Shown here in pieces: positions 7,404-15,975 of a stretch of 64,000 bases of DNA. The first letter of the stretch is position 1. Every line of letters starts with the position of its first letter. This DNA is from Peristeroidobacter soli (GTDB lineage Bacteria; Pseudomonadota; Gammaproteobacteria; Steroidobacterales; Steroidobacteraceae): assembly GCF_004138485.1 (NCBI RefSeq), contig NZ_RYEV01000003.1, positions 868,001 to 932,000 on the forward strand. The letters are read 5' to 3'. A model generated the notes under the pieces. That model was not told where the DNA came from and searched no databases. It saw nothing but the letters and a program-made list of their open reading frames with translations. The translations under genes were made by a program, and so were the position numbers.

Positions 7404-8978
7404 TCAGGCGCTGGCGACTTTGAGCAGATCGGTCTCGACGTCGTTCAGGCCGAGCGGCCGGCCGTTGAGGAATTCGCGGCATTTACTGGCGGGCGCGGGC
7501 TCGGCGAACAGATAGCCTTGCGCGTACCGGCAGCCGAGCTTGCGAAGCATCTCCAGCTGCGACCAGCCTTCCACGCCCTCGGCGATCACCTTGATCTTCA
7601 GGTGCTGGGCCATCGCGATGATGGCGCCGACGATGGCGTGATCGTTGGAATCGGTGCCCAGATCGCGAATGAAGCTGCGATCGATCTTGAGGTAATCGAC
7701 CCGCCAGCGCTTCAAATAGCTGAGCGAGGAATAGCCGGTGCCGAAGTCGTCGATGGCGACACGCACGCCGAGCGCACGCAGGTCGTTGATGGCGTCGACG
7801 CCGTCTTCACTGCCATTCGAGCCGTGACGCGACTCGACCTGATCGAACATCGCACCCTCGGTCAGCTCGATCTGGAGCATGGCCGGGCTGATGGAATTAA
7901 CTTGTGTCAATTCAGCAATGCGCTGACGCAGGTCGCAACGTGACAACTGGCCCGGTGAGATGTTGATCGCCACCGGTACCAGCACTGAGTTGCCGGCCTT
8001 GCGCCACTGGACCATGTCGTCGATGACGCGCTGGATCACGAAGTCGCCGAGCCCGGCGATCAGCCCGGTCTCCTCGGCGACCGGAATGAACCGGGTCGGC
8101 GAGACATAGCCGTCGATCGGATGTTTCCAGCGCACCAGCGCTTCCAGCGTCACGACCCGGCGGGTCTCGATGTCGATCAGCGGCTGGTAGTGCACGTCGA
8201 GCTGGGTTTGCGATTCCAGCGCGGCGCGCAGGCTCGCTTCGATGGCGACGCGTTCCTTCAACTGCCGGTCCATGACCGGACTGAACACCTGGAAGTTGTT
8301 CCGGCCGCGATCCTTCGCTTGATACATCGCCGTGTCCGAATGGCGCAGGAGGGCTCCCACATCTTCGCCGTCGCGCGGGAACATGCTCACGCCGACGCTG
8401 GCCGTCGTGACGAGCGGCTTGCCATCGATTTCCAACGGCACCGCCAGTGCGCTGGTGATGCGTGATGCGGTTTCCTGAACCTGGTTGCTGCTGCGGACGA
8501 TGTTGAGCACGACCACGAATTCGTCACCGCCCATGCGTACCACGATGTCCTCGTTGCGCACAGCGTCTTTGATTCTTTGCGAGACCGATTGCAGCAGCTT
8601 GTCGCCGGTTTCGTGACCGTGCGTGTCGTTGACGTGCTTGAAGCGGTCGAGGTCGATGAACAGCACGGCCAGCGCCGCTTTCTTGCGGCGGGCCTCTTCG
8701 ATGGCTGCGGGCAGATGCGCCGAGAGGAACAGGCGATTGGGCAGGCCGGTCAGCTGATCGTGATGCGCGAGCCGATCGAGCCGCTGCTGTTTCTCCAGCA
8801 ACTGCGCTTCGATCTTGCGGCGGACCATGCCGCCGTGCTCCACCTGCTCGATGAATTGCTGATGTCGCGACTCCGCTTCGACGACACGTACGTCCAGCTT
8901 ACGGATGCGCAGTTGCAGGAAGATTGCCCAGGCGACGGCGCAGAGTGCGGTGATGGCACAAACGGCAAGGTAGAACAT
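7404..8978 (-). CDS. GGDEF/EAL cyclic-di-GMP turnover protein
   Basis: 524 residues. One membrane segment (about 3-22) is followed by a coiled coil (30-70), a GGDEF domain and an EAL domain. The diguanylate cyclase signature GGDEF is intact at 150-154, and an inhibitory I-site RNED lies at 141-144, exactly five residues before it. The phosphodiesterase signature is EALVRWKHP at 279-287, with the later DDFGTGYSSLSYL, KIDRSFIRDL and AEGVE motifs also intact. Both activities are therefore possible. It lies between the phytochrome genes and the stressosome on the same strand, which suggests that light or stress signals feed into c-di-GMP, as inference. The ribosome site before the ATG is weak. 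Confidence 0.93.
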   Translation of the reverse strand: MFYLAVCAITALCAVAWAIFLQLRIRKLDVRVVEAESRHQQFIEQVEHGGMVRRKIEAQLLEKQQRLDRLAHHDQLTGLPNRLFLSAHLPAAIEEARRKKAALAVLFIDLDRFKHVNDTHGHETGDKLLQSVSQRIKDAVRNEDIVVRMGGDEFVVVLNIVRSSNQVQETASRITSALAVPLEIDGKPLVTTASVGVSMFPRDGEDVGALLRHSDTAMYQAKDRGRNNFQVFSPVMDRQLKERVAIEASLRAALESQTQLDVHYQPLIDIETRRVVTLEALVRWKHPIDGYVSPTRFIPVAEETGLIAGLGDFVIQRVIDDMVQWRKAGNSVLVPVAINISPGQLSRCDLRQRIAELTQVNSISPAMLQIELTEGAMFDQVESRHGSNGSEDGVDAINDLRALGVRVAIDDFGTGYSSLSYLKRWRVDYLKIDRSFIRDLGTDSNDHAIVGAIIAMAQHLKIKVIAEGVEGWSQLEMLRKLGCRYAQGYLFAEPAPASKCREFLNGRPLGLNDVETDLLKVASA

Positions 8979-9126
8979 TGCGACAGGCGTTCAACTTCGA
9001 CGCCGCAGTGTCGCGAAATGCCGTCATCGGCCGCCGGATGTGGCGCACACTTTTGGGCCGCCCGAGCCGGGGACGGCCAAAACTTCGACGCAGGACCGGT
9101 TTATGACTTAACAGTTGTTACGCGTG

Positions 9127-9765
9127 TTACGCAGCGGGCGCGGTGCGCAGCTGCAAATCGTTGGCGGCCTGACTGAAGGCGCGGATGAACATGGTGAAGG
9201 CGTACACCGCGCCGGACACGGTCTGAGTCTGATCGTCGGCGGCTTCGTGCGTCTCGAGCAGTTCCAGGAAGCTGCGCCACAGGCTGCTGCCTTCGCCCGG
9301 CTGGCCGTGACGCAGATAGGTCGAAGCGTTGCGAACGTTCTCGTCGTGGCTGGCCTGCACTTGATCCAGTTGCACACGCGCGCCGAGACGCGAACCTTCC
9401 AACACGTACAGGATGCCGAACACTTCCGAAGGCGTCGGCGCGGTACGGCGGAGGGCGAGCGGTTGCACATCGGAATGAAGGTTGTGCAGATCGGCAAGGA
9501 TGGCTGCGCGACGCGACCGCTGCGGCCAGTCCGGCAACAGTTGTTCGACGCTCGCGTTCTCCAGCAGCTGTTCGATCGCGATCAGCGTCGCCGCGTTGGC
9601 CTGCAGGAAACGCCGGTAGTGCGTGACATCGGCCAGGTTGAATCCAGCCGCGATCCGGTCGAGATCACGGTGCAAATGATCGGTCGCGCCGCGTAGCGAA
9701 TTGCGACGATTCAATTTGCGGCCGGCCGTCACTGGGCCGCCCGCGGGCGATTCTTCAATTTGCAT
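9127..9765 (-). CDS. bphO: Heme oxygenase for bilin synthesis (BphO-like)
   Basis: 212 residues. Heme oxygenases split heme to biliverdin, iron and CO. The N-terminal LRGATDHLHRDLD holds H32 at the spacing of the proximal heme ligand (T plus four), and FGILYVLEGSRLGARV is the distal helix signature. Sequence divergence from HmuO/HemO is strong, typical of the BphO group. It lies 8 bases downstream of a hybrid kinase in the bacteriophytochrome operon, so its likely role is to make the phytochrome chromophore rather than to obtain iron. The N-terminal 20 residues are poorly conserved and the start could be a little later. Confidence 0.88.
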   Translation of the reverse strand: MQIEESPAGGPVTAGRKLNRRNSLRGATDHLHRDLDRIAAGFNLADVTHYRRFLQANAATLIAIEQLLENASVEQLLPDWPQRSRRAAILADLHNLHSDVQPLALRRTAPTPSEVFGILYVLEGSRLGARVQLDQVQASHDENVRNASTYLRHGQPGEGSSLWRSFLELLETHEAADDQTQTVSGAVYAFTMFIRAFSQAANDLQLRTAPAA

Positions 9766-9773
9766 GTCGAGCT

Positions 9774-12158
9774 TCAGTCCTGACCGTCGAGCACGCTACG
9801 AATGCGCGCTGCCAAGTCATCGAAAGCGAAAGGTTTGGTGATGAGTTCCACGCCCGGGTCGAGTCTTCCATGATGCACGATCACGTCGCGGGCATAGCCG
9901 GTCGCAAACAGCACCTTCAAGTGCGGATGGAGTACCACGGCCTGCTGTGCCAGTTGCTGGCCGTTCATGCCTCCCGGCAGCACTACGTCACTGAACAACA
10001 AGTCGATGTCGCCGGCGGGCGTCTGACGCAGTACGTTGAGTGCGTTGACGCCGTCGCGCGCTTCGAGCACATCGTAGCCAAGCTCCCGCACGGTCTCGAC
10101 GGTAAAAGCGCGTACATCGGGATCGTCTTCTACCACCAGAATGGTCTCGCGCTCGGCGGCGAGCGACGATTCACATTGACTGTCGTCCTCGGGCACTTGC
10201 GCATCCGGTCGAGCGGCGGGCAGATAGATGCGAATCGAGGTGCCGGCGCCGTCCGTCGAGGCGATACGTACCTGTCCGCCCGACTGGCGCACGAATCCAT
10301 AAACCTGTGATAACCCGAGGCCGGTACCCTGACCGACACTCTTGGTCGTGAAGAACGGCTCGAACGCCCGTGCCAGCACTTCGGGCGGCATGCCGGTGCC
10401 GGTATCGCGAACGTTGATGACGACGTATTCGCCCCGCGGCAGATTCTCCGCCGTGGTGTGCGGCGCGTTACGCGTGTCCAGATTGAATGTTTCTATGCTG
10501 AGCTTGCCGCCGTGGGGCATGGCGTCGCGCGCATTGACCGCCAGATTCAACAGCGCGATCTCGAGTTGATTGCCGTCGATCTCGACGTGCCGCAAGTCGG
10601 GCGCCATCGCGGTCTCGACCAGGATCAATTCACCGAGGGTCCGCTGCATCATCTCGGACATGCCGGCGACCAGCCGATTGACCGCGACCGGGCGCGGATT
10701 CAACGGCTGTTTGCGTGAGAAGGCGAGCAGATGCTGAGTGAGATTGGTCGCGCGCTGTGCGCCGGCCATCGCGTGATCCGCCGCCCGGCGCAAACGGTCC
10801 AGATTCGGCGGCAGCTTGCGTTGCAACGTTTCGATGTTACCGACCACGACCTGCAACAGATTGTTGAAGTCATGCGCCAGACCGCCGGTGAGCTGACCGA
10901 CGGCTTCCATCTTTTGCGCCTGACGCAGGGCTTCCTGCGCTTCTTCCAGCTGAGCTTGCCCGGCCTTGTCTTCGGTGATGTCCCGACCGACCGCGTAGAT
11001 GCAGCCGTGACCGAGCGCCGTCGACCATGAGACCCAGCGGGTCTCGCCGTCGCGGCACAGAAACCTGCATTCGAACGGGCGCTGATTTTCCAGCGCGGCT
11101 TGCGCCACGGACTGCCGGACTGCGGACGCGTCGTCGGGATGGGCGAACTTCGACAGATGCTCGCCGACCACTTCGCTGGTTCCATGGCCGAGCGAGGCTT
11201 GCCACGCGGGATTCACTTCGATGAGCGCGCCGACCGGCGTCATCACGGCCATCAGATCTTTAGACAATTGCCACAAGTGATCGCGCTCGGCGGTCTTGTG
11301 CGCGACGCGCAGAGTCAATGTTTGGTTCAGATCGTGGAGCGCGGTCTCGGCCTGCTTGCGCTCGGTGATATCGTTGACGATACCGATCAGGCGGGTGCAG
11401 CAGCCGCTGTCGTGGAACGAGCGACCCGAGAGTGAAACCCAGCGTTCCTGCGCGTCACCCGCCCGGACGATGCGAAACTCGGTGGCGATGTTGCTTGCGG
11501 TAGCGGCACGCAAGGTCTCGTTGAAGATCGATTCGATGCGCAGCCGATCGCCGCTGTGGCAGCTCTTGAGAAACGCTTCCCGATCGGGCACTGCCTGGGG
11601 CACGAGCCCGAACAGCTCGCGACAACGCGCGTCCACATCGAACGTGCCGGTGGCGGGATCGAATTCCCAGCGGCCGAGGCCCGCGGTTGCGATGGCAAGC
11701 TGCGCGCTGGTCTCGCTGATACGCAGCGCCTGTTCGGCCCGCACGCGGTCCTGACGTTCGCGCGCTTCAGCGACGGCGCGATCGACCGCCGCCGGCAGAC
11801 GACTCAAGCCGCGCTTCATCACATAGTCAGTCGCGCCCCGGCGCAAGGCATTGATGGCGAACTCTTCGCCGACCACGCCGGACACGAAAATAAATGGCAT
11901 CTCGGGGCAGCGCTCGCGCACGATGTCGAGTGCCGCGAGCCCATCGAAGTCGGGCAGGGAATAATCCGCGAGCACCACGTCGTAAGCGCCGCTGCCGATC
12001 TCGCGCATGAAGTCGTCGCGCGTGGCGACACGGCAGACCGTGCTCTCAGTCCCGGCTTTCGACAGGTGAGTGATGGCGAGCTCGGCATCGATCTCGCTGT
12101 CCTCGAGCAACAGAATGCGAGTCGGCGAGTACAGGCGGGAAGCGAGCTCGGCGGCCAT
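9774..12158 (-). CDS. Hybrid sensor histidine kinase: REC-PAS-PAS-HisKA-HATPase-REC
   Basis: 794 residues. It begins with a receiver (ILLLEDSEIDAEL; acceptor Asp in VVLADYSLPDFDG), followed by two PAS domains (about 145-270 and 300-400). Next is the HisKA helix with the acceptor His in GGLAHDFNNLLQVVVGN, then a HATPase domain (NLAVNARDAM, DTGTGMPPEV, GQGTGLGLSQVYG) and a C-terminal receiver (ILVVEDDPDVRAF; Asp in LFSDVVLPGGMNG). No membrane segments are seen, so it is cytoplasmic. It starts 2 bases after the stop of the phytochrome response regulator, so the two are almost certainly co-translated. A receiver at each end makes it a plausible relay hub for the phytochrome signal. Confidence 0.9.
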   Translation of the reverse strand: MAAELASRLYSPTRILLLEDSEIDAELAITHLSKAGTESTVCRVATRDDFMREIGSGAYDVVLADYSLPDFDGLAALDIVRERCPEMPFIFVSGVVGEEFAINALRRGATDYVMKRGLSRLPAAVDRAVAEARERQDRVRAEQALRISETSAQLAIATAGLGRWEFDPATGTFDVDARCRELFGLVPQAVPDREAFLKSCHSGDRLRIESIFNETLRAATASNIATEFRIVRAGDAQERWVSLSGRSFHDSGCCTRLIGIVNDITERKQAETALHDLNQTLTLRVAHKTAERDHLWQLSKDLMAVMTPVGALIEVNPAWQASLGHGTSEVVGEHLSKFAHPDDASAVRQSVAQAALENQRPFECRFLCRDGETRWVSWSTALGHGCIYAVGRDITEDKAGQAQLEEAQEALRQAQKMEAVGQLTGGLAHDFNNLLQVVVGNIETLQRKLPPNLDRLRRAADHAMAGAQRATNLTQHLLAFSRKQPLNPRPVAVNRLVAGMSEMMQRTLGELILVETAMAPDLRHVEIDGNQLEIALLNLAVNARDAMPHGGKLSIETFNLDTRNAPHTTAENLPRGEYVVINVRDTGTGMPPEVLARAFEPFFTTKSVGQGTGLGLSQVYGFVRQSGGQVRIASTDGAGTSIRIYLPAARPDAQVPEDDSQCESSLAAERETILVVEDDPDVRAFTVETVRELGYDVLEARDGVNALNVLRQTPAGDIDLLFSDVVLPGGMNGQQLAQQAVVLHPHLKVLFATGYARDVIVHHGRLDPGVELITKPFAFDDLAARIRSVLDGQD

Positions 12159-12160
12159 GG

Positions 12161-12628
12161 CTATCTCTTCTCGATGCCGGACATGGCAGCCATGCGCGGC
12201 GGGGTTTCGTTCAGGACACCCCAGAACATGCCCAGATCCTGGATGGCTTCGAAGAAGGCATTGAAGTCCACCGGTTTGACCACGAACGCGTTGACGCCCA
12301 GCTCATAGCTGCGCACCAGATCGCTCTCCTCGCGCGAGGAGGTGAGCATGACGACCGGCACCGAGCGGGTAGCGACGTTCGACTTGATCTTGGCCAGCAC
12401 TTCCAGGCCGTCGACCTTGGGCAGCTTCAGATCCAGCAGCACCACGGCCGGGTCGCCGGGCGGACGATCCTTGTACTGTCCGCGACAGTATAAGTAGTCG
12501 AGTGCTTCCGCGCCGTCGCGGGCCACGACGATGTCGTTGGCCAACTGGCACTTGGCCAGCGCGGCCAGAGTCAACTCGATATCTTTCAGGTTGTCTTCGA
12601 CCAATAGGATGGGTCGCAGATCAGCCAT
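12161..12628 (-). CDS. Phytochrome-associated response regulator (Rcp1-like)
   Basis: 155 residues, a single receiver domain of the Rcp1/BphR type, with the long loop before beta-3 (YLYCRGQYKDRPPGDP) typical of that group. The phospho-acceptor is D66 in VVLLDLKLPKVDG, and the conserved lysine is in FVVKPVDFNAF. The ATG at 12628 has AAAGGAG upstream and overlaps the phytochrome stop by 8 bases; the in-frame stretch further upstream is phytochrome sequence. Rcp1-type regulators are the usual phosphate acceptors of bacteriophytochrome kinases and act without DNA binding. Confidence 0.92.
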   Translation of the reverse strand: MADLRPILLVEDNLKDIELTLAALAKCQLANDIVVARDGAEALDYLYCRGQYKDRPPGDPAVVLLDLKLPKVDGLEVLAKIKSNVATRSVPVVMLTSSREESDLVRSYELGVNAFVVKPVDFNAFFEAIQDLGMFWGVLNETPPRMAAMSGIEKR

Positions 12629-14849
12629 CGACGCTTGCTCCTTTATGAGGTATGCCAAAGCGGAATTCCGCGCCTTCATCGACGGCACCGCGCGCTTCGA
12701 TCCAGCCGCCGTGACGCTCGATGATCCGGTGGGTCAATGCCAGGCCAATGCCCGTACCGGCAAAATCCTCCATGCGATGCAGCCGCTGGAACACGCCGAA
12801 CAGCTTGTGGGCATACGCCATGTCGAAGCCGACGCCATTGTCGCGCACTGTGTAAACGCACTCCGACGCAAGTTGTTCACCGCGGATCTCGACGATCGCG
12901 GGTGAGCGGTCCCGGCTGTACTTGAGCGCGTTGTCCACCAGGTTGTACAGCGCCTGGCGCAGCAGGGCGGCGTCGCCGGTCGTGGGCGGCAGCGGCTGGA
13001 TGCGCCATTCGATCTGCCGGCCGCGCACGTCGGGTTCGACCGACCGGACGATCTCCTGCACGACTTTCTGCATGTCCACCGGCAACACCGACAGCGCCGT
13101 GCGACCGAGCTGCGAGAAGCTCAGCAGGTCGTCGACCAGTTGGCCGGCCGAGGCCGCGGCCTCATTGATGCTGTCCAGGTAATGCAGCGATTGCGCGCTC
13201 AGCGATTGCTCACGATCTCGCAGCAGCTGGGTGTAGCCGACGATGTGCCGGAACGGTGCGCGCAAGTCGTGACTGACGGAATAGGAGAACGACTCCAGTT
13301 CCCGGTTCGACCGCTGCAGCTGGCTGGTGAGCTCGGCGCGCTCCTCGGCACGGCGAAGCACGAAGTTGATGATGGCGCTCCGGAAATCCAGCGCGCCATC
13401 GATCTCAGCCTGCGACCACGGCAGGGCGCGGCCTTTGACCAGTTCTTTCCAGCTGGTGAACGAATTGCGCGGATGCAGTCGTTCATTCTCGATCTGCTTC
13501 GCTTCGCCCGGATCGCCGGCCCACAACACCGTGCGCTCGACTTCGGGGCGGAACCAGAAGATGTAACTGGGATGCAATTGTGAGATCGAGATTGCCAGCA
13601 CCCCGCTCGCCACGTCGACGATGTCGGCAAACTCCGGCCACTGCTGTCCCAACCGGTCGGTGACGAAGGAGTCGGCGCCTTCACTCTGAAGTTTCTCCGT
13701 GAGCGCGCGCAGCCGGTCAGGCGCGGGCGTGACTCCGGCGGTAAACAGCAAATCGTCATGCAGGACCGCCGCGCCCGCCGCGCCGGCGATTTTCAGCCAG
13801 GTATTGGCGTGAGTGCCGAGGCCGCTTTGGAATGAATCGCTGGCCGCGATCTTGGTCAGCAGCTCACTTTCCACGCGCTTCAGATCGATACGTTTGGCGG
13901 CGTACGCGCCACGTTCACGCGCGCCGATATGCTGAGACAACACTTGGCCCAACAGATCGCACGCCGTTCGAGCCTGTGCGTTCACCCGACGGGGCGAGGC
14001 GTTGTGACAGGACACCAGGCCCCACAGTTTTCCATCCACCAGCACCGAGATGGACATCGACGCGAGCGTGCCCATGTTTCGCATGTATTGGAGATGCACC
14101 GGCGAGACGCTGCGCAGGGCGGCGAAACTCAAGTCCAGCGGCGCGCCGCCCGGATCGAGCGGCGGCTCGATCGGCACTGGTGTGTAGTTCGCATCGGGAA
14201 TGACGCGCAGCCGGTTCAGGCGATACAGCTCGCGCGCCTGAGTTGGAATGTCCGACGCGGGAAAGCGCAGCCCGGCGTAGGAGGGCAGCACGCCGTCGCC
14301 ATCCTCGGCCAGCACTTCGCCATTCCATTGCTCGTCGAAACGATAGATCAGAATTCGATTGAAGCCGCTGATCTGCCGGAACTCGCGCGCGGCGGCCGAG
14401 CACAGCTCGGCGATGTTTTCATGAACGGGCAGGTCTTCCATGAAGCGGCCGACGCGCGGGTAGTACGCTTCGAGCGTCTCGCCTTCGCTGGCGGGCGGTT
14501 GCTCGAATTCCAGAATGATTCCCTGCGCGGTCTGATGGCCGAGCACCTGCAGGCGCTGACCGTTGATGTCCAGGGTTCTTAGATAACTGCTGTCCGGATT
14601 GGCCAGCCAGGCGTTGATCTGGCGCTCGGCCGTTTCACCGACCAGCTCGCTCAGCGACAGGCCGAGCACGGCCGAGCTGCGGCCTGTGCCAAGCAACGCC
14701 CGTGCATTGGCGCTGGCTTGCACGATCCGCCGGCTGCTGGGATCTACAACCACAAGCGACCCGTGCGGCTGAATGCTGCCCGGAATCCGGATAGGTTCTT
14801 GCGCGCATAGGTCGAGGTTGAGATCGGATGTTGAGACCGCTGACACCAT
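12621..14849 (-). CDS. bphP: Bacteriophytochrome (red/far-red sensor histidine kinase)
   Basis: 742 residues with full PAS-GAF-PHY-HisKA-HATPase order. C15 in the N-terminal extension (LNLDLCAQEPI) is the expected biliverdin-binding cysteine of bacterial phytochromes. The GAF domain has PASDIP at 197-202 and H252 in SPVHLQYM. The PHY tongue has WFRPE (432-436) and PRNSF (460-464). The kinase acceptor is H527 in SVSHDLRAPF, followed by NLVDNALKYS, DNGVGF and GTGIGLALTHRI. The ATG at 14849 was chosen because phytochrome homology begins directly after it; the frame is open for 72 codons upstream but that stretch has no family resemblance. It is the first gene of a bphP-regulator-hybrid kinase-bphO operon, so chromophore, sensor and relay come from one transcript. 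Confidence 0.95.
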   Translation of the reverse strand: MVSAVSTSDLNLDLCAQEPIRIPGSIQPHGSLVVVDPSSRRIVQASANARALLGTGRSSAVLGLSLSELVGETAERQINAWLANPDSSYLRTLDINGQRLQVLGHQTAQGIILEFEQPPASEGETLEAYYPRVGRFMEDLPVHENIAELCSAAAREFRQISGFNRILIYRFDEQWNGEVLAEDGDGVLPSYAGLRFPASDIPTQARELYRLNRLRVIPDANYTPVPIEPPLDPGGAPLDLSFAALRSVSPVHLQYMRNMGTLASMSISVLVDGKLWGLVSCHNASPRRVNAQARTACDLLGQVLSQHIGARERGAYAAKRIDLKRVESELLTKIAASDSFQSGLGTHANTWLKIAGAAGAAVLHDDLLFTAGVTPAPDRLRALTEKLQSEGADSFVTDRLGQQWPEFADIVDVASGVLAISISQLHPSYIFWFRPEVERTVLWAGDPGEAKQIENERLHPRNSFTSWKELVKGRALPWSQAEIDGALDFRSAIINFVLRRAEERAELTSQLQRSNRELESFSYSVSHDLRAPFRHIVGYTQLLRDREQSLSAQSLHYLDSINEAAASAGQLVDDLLSFSQLGRTALSVLPVDMQKVVQEIVRSVEPDVRGRQIEWRIQPLPPTTGDAALLRQALYNLVDNALKYSRDRSPAIVEIRGEQLASECVYTVRDNGVGFDMAYAHKLFGVFQRLHRMEDFAGTGIGLALTHRIIERHGGWIEARGAVDEGAEFRFGIPHKGASVDG

Positions 14850-14946
14850 CCGCCGCTCGTCGAGCTTGATTTTCTGCGCGATCCAATGCGTGGCAGCGGA
14901 AAAAAGTTCCGATCCCTGGCGATGCCCGATTTCCTGCCGGTTATTT

Positions 14947-15396
14947 TCAGGCGGGGCGGCGAAATTGTAAAAACGGCGTGAGCGTGCCGACCTGGTTGTA
15001 CAGAATCTGCGCTCGTGCGTTGGTGTTTTCTGTATGCCAGTAGACACGCGTGCTGCCTTTCTCATCGGCCGCTTTGTAAACAGCCTCGATCAGCGCGCGT
15101 CCGACATGACGACCACGGCCTTGCGGATCGACGAACAGGTCTTCGAGATAACAATAGCCGAGCGGCGACCAGGTCGAGAGATGGAAGTGATAATGAACGA
15201 AGCCGACCATGCGGCCGCCGTCATCCAGTCCGGCGAAGCCCCACAGCTCGCGACCTTCCATCAGCCGGCGCCAGGTGAGGTCGGTGGTGGATTGCGGCAG
15301 GGTCTGTTGATAGAACTGGAGGTAACCGGCCCACAACTCGCCCCAGCGGGCGCGATCGTCGGATTGCAGAGGCCGTACGCGAGCAGCTGACGTCAT
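14947..15396 (-). CDS. GNAT-family N-acetyltransferase
   Basis: 149 residues covering one GNAT fold. The acetyl-CoA-binding motif A is visible as YLEDLFVDPQGRGRHVGRAL, followed by WHTENTNARAQILYNQVG, which is the usual C-terminal core. The substrate cannot be told from sequence. It lies 97 bases upstream of the phytochrome gene on the same strand, but I see no functional link and it may be a separate unit. Confidence 0.88.
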   Translation of the reverse strand: MTSAARVRPLQSDDRARWGELWAGYLQFYQQTLPQSTTDLTWRRLMEGRELWGFAGLDDGGRMVGFVHYHFHLSTWSPLGYCYLEDLFVDPQGRGRHVGRALIEAVYKAADEKGSTRVYWHTENTNARAQILYNQVGTLTPFLQFRRPA

Positions 15397-15453
15397 ATCG
15401 ATCCCCCTACTTCCATCATGGAATGGAAGTATACGGGACCGGTTCGCCGGCGA

Positions 15454-15798
15454 TTATCCTCGGCGGCGGTTCTGCTCGTCGATTTCCTTTTCCGCGCTCA
15501 ACCAGTCGTCGAGCTCGTTGCCCGGGCTGAAGCCGCGACGCTCGGCTCGCCAATAAGCGGCTTCAGCAATCCTCGCTTCGCGACTTTCGGAGAACGATGG
15601 AATGTCACGCTGTTCGAGTTTGCTCGCGGTGATCTGCACGTCGTGACCTTCACCAACCACGCCGTCGGCGGCGGGATTGTCGACGGCTTCGGCATCGGGC
15701 AGCTTCGGCTCCTCATTGGTCACAGTCGTCACCGGTGGCAAAGTGCGCGTCGATGCTTTCTTGGATCGCGGGGTCGTACCTGAGGAGCGGCTCGCCAT
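15454..15798 (-). CDS. DUF2934 domain protein
   Basis: 114 residues. The C-terminal 45 residues (REARIAEAAYWRAERRGF, then PGNELDDWLSAEKEI) match the DUF2934 pattern, a short domain of unknown function common in proteobacteria. The N-terminal 70 residues are polar and probably disordered, with a basic start (SRSSGTTPRSKKAS). No signal peptide or membrane segment is present. It lies near a hemerythrin gene; genes of this kind are often found among stress-related loci, but a role is not known. Confidence 0.8.
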   Translation of the reverse strand: MASRSSGTTPRSKKASTRTLPPVTTVTNEEPKLPDAEAVDNPAADGVVGEGHDVQITASKLEQRDIPSFSESREARIAEAAYWRAERRGFSPGNELDDWLSAEKEIDEQNRRRG

Positions 15799-15910
15799 GT
15801 GGATCTCCGATTGGCGGTTATGTTCAGTGCTCGATTCAAATTGTCCGCGGCCGCCAAAGTTCCGGAACCTGCATGGGTGAGGGGCGATGCGCTCATTCTT
15901 CCGACTACAC

Positions 15911-15945
15911 CAAAGAAAACGGCGGTGACCCGAGAGTCACCGCCG
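15911..15945 (-). terminator. Rho-independent terminator after the hemerythrin gene
   Basis: A perfect 10-bp stem, CGGCGGTGAC (15920-15929) with GTCACCGCCG (15936-15945), encloses a 6-base loop. On the minus strand it is followed by a T-rich run (the complement of 15911-15919, CAAAGAAAA). It lies 30 bases past the hemerythrin stop. Confidence 0.82.
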
Positions 15946-15975
15946 CATTTCCTGCGATCACGAATCGGTCACCTA

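Noticed and set aside
14850-15065. Upstream extension of the phytochrome by 72 codons
   Set aside because: The biliverdin-binding cysteine and PAS homology fit the ATG at 14849; the extension is Arg-rich and overlaps the end of the acetyltransferase gene.
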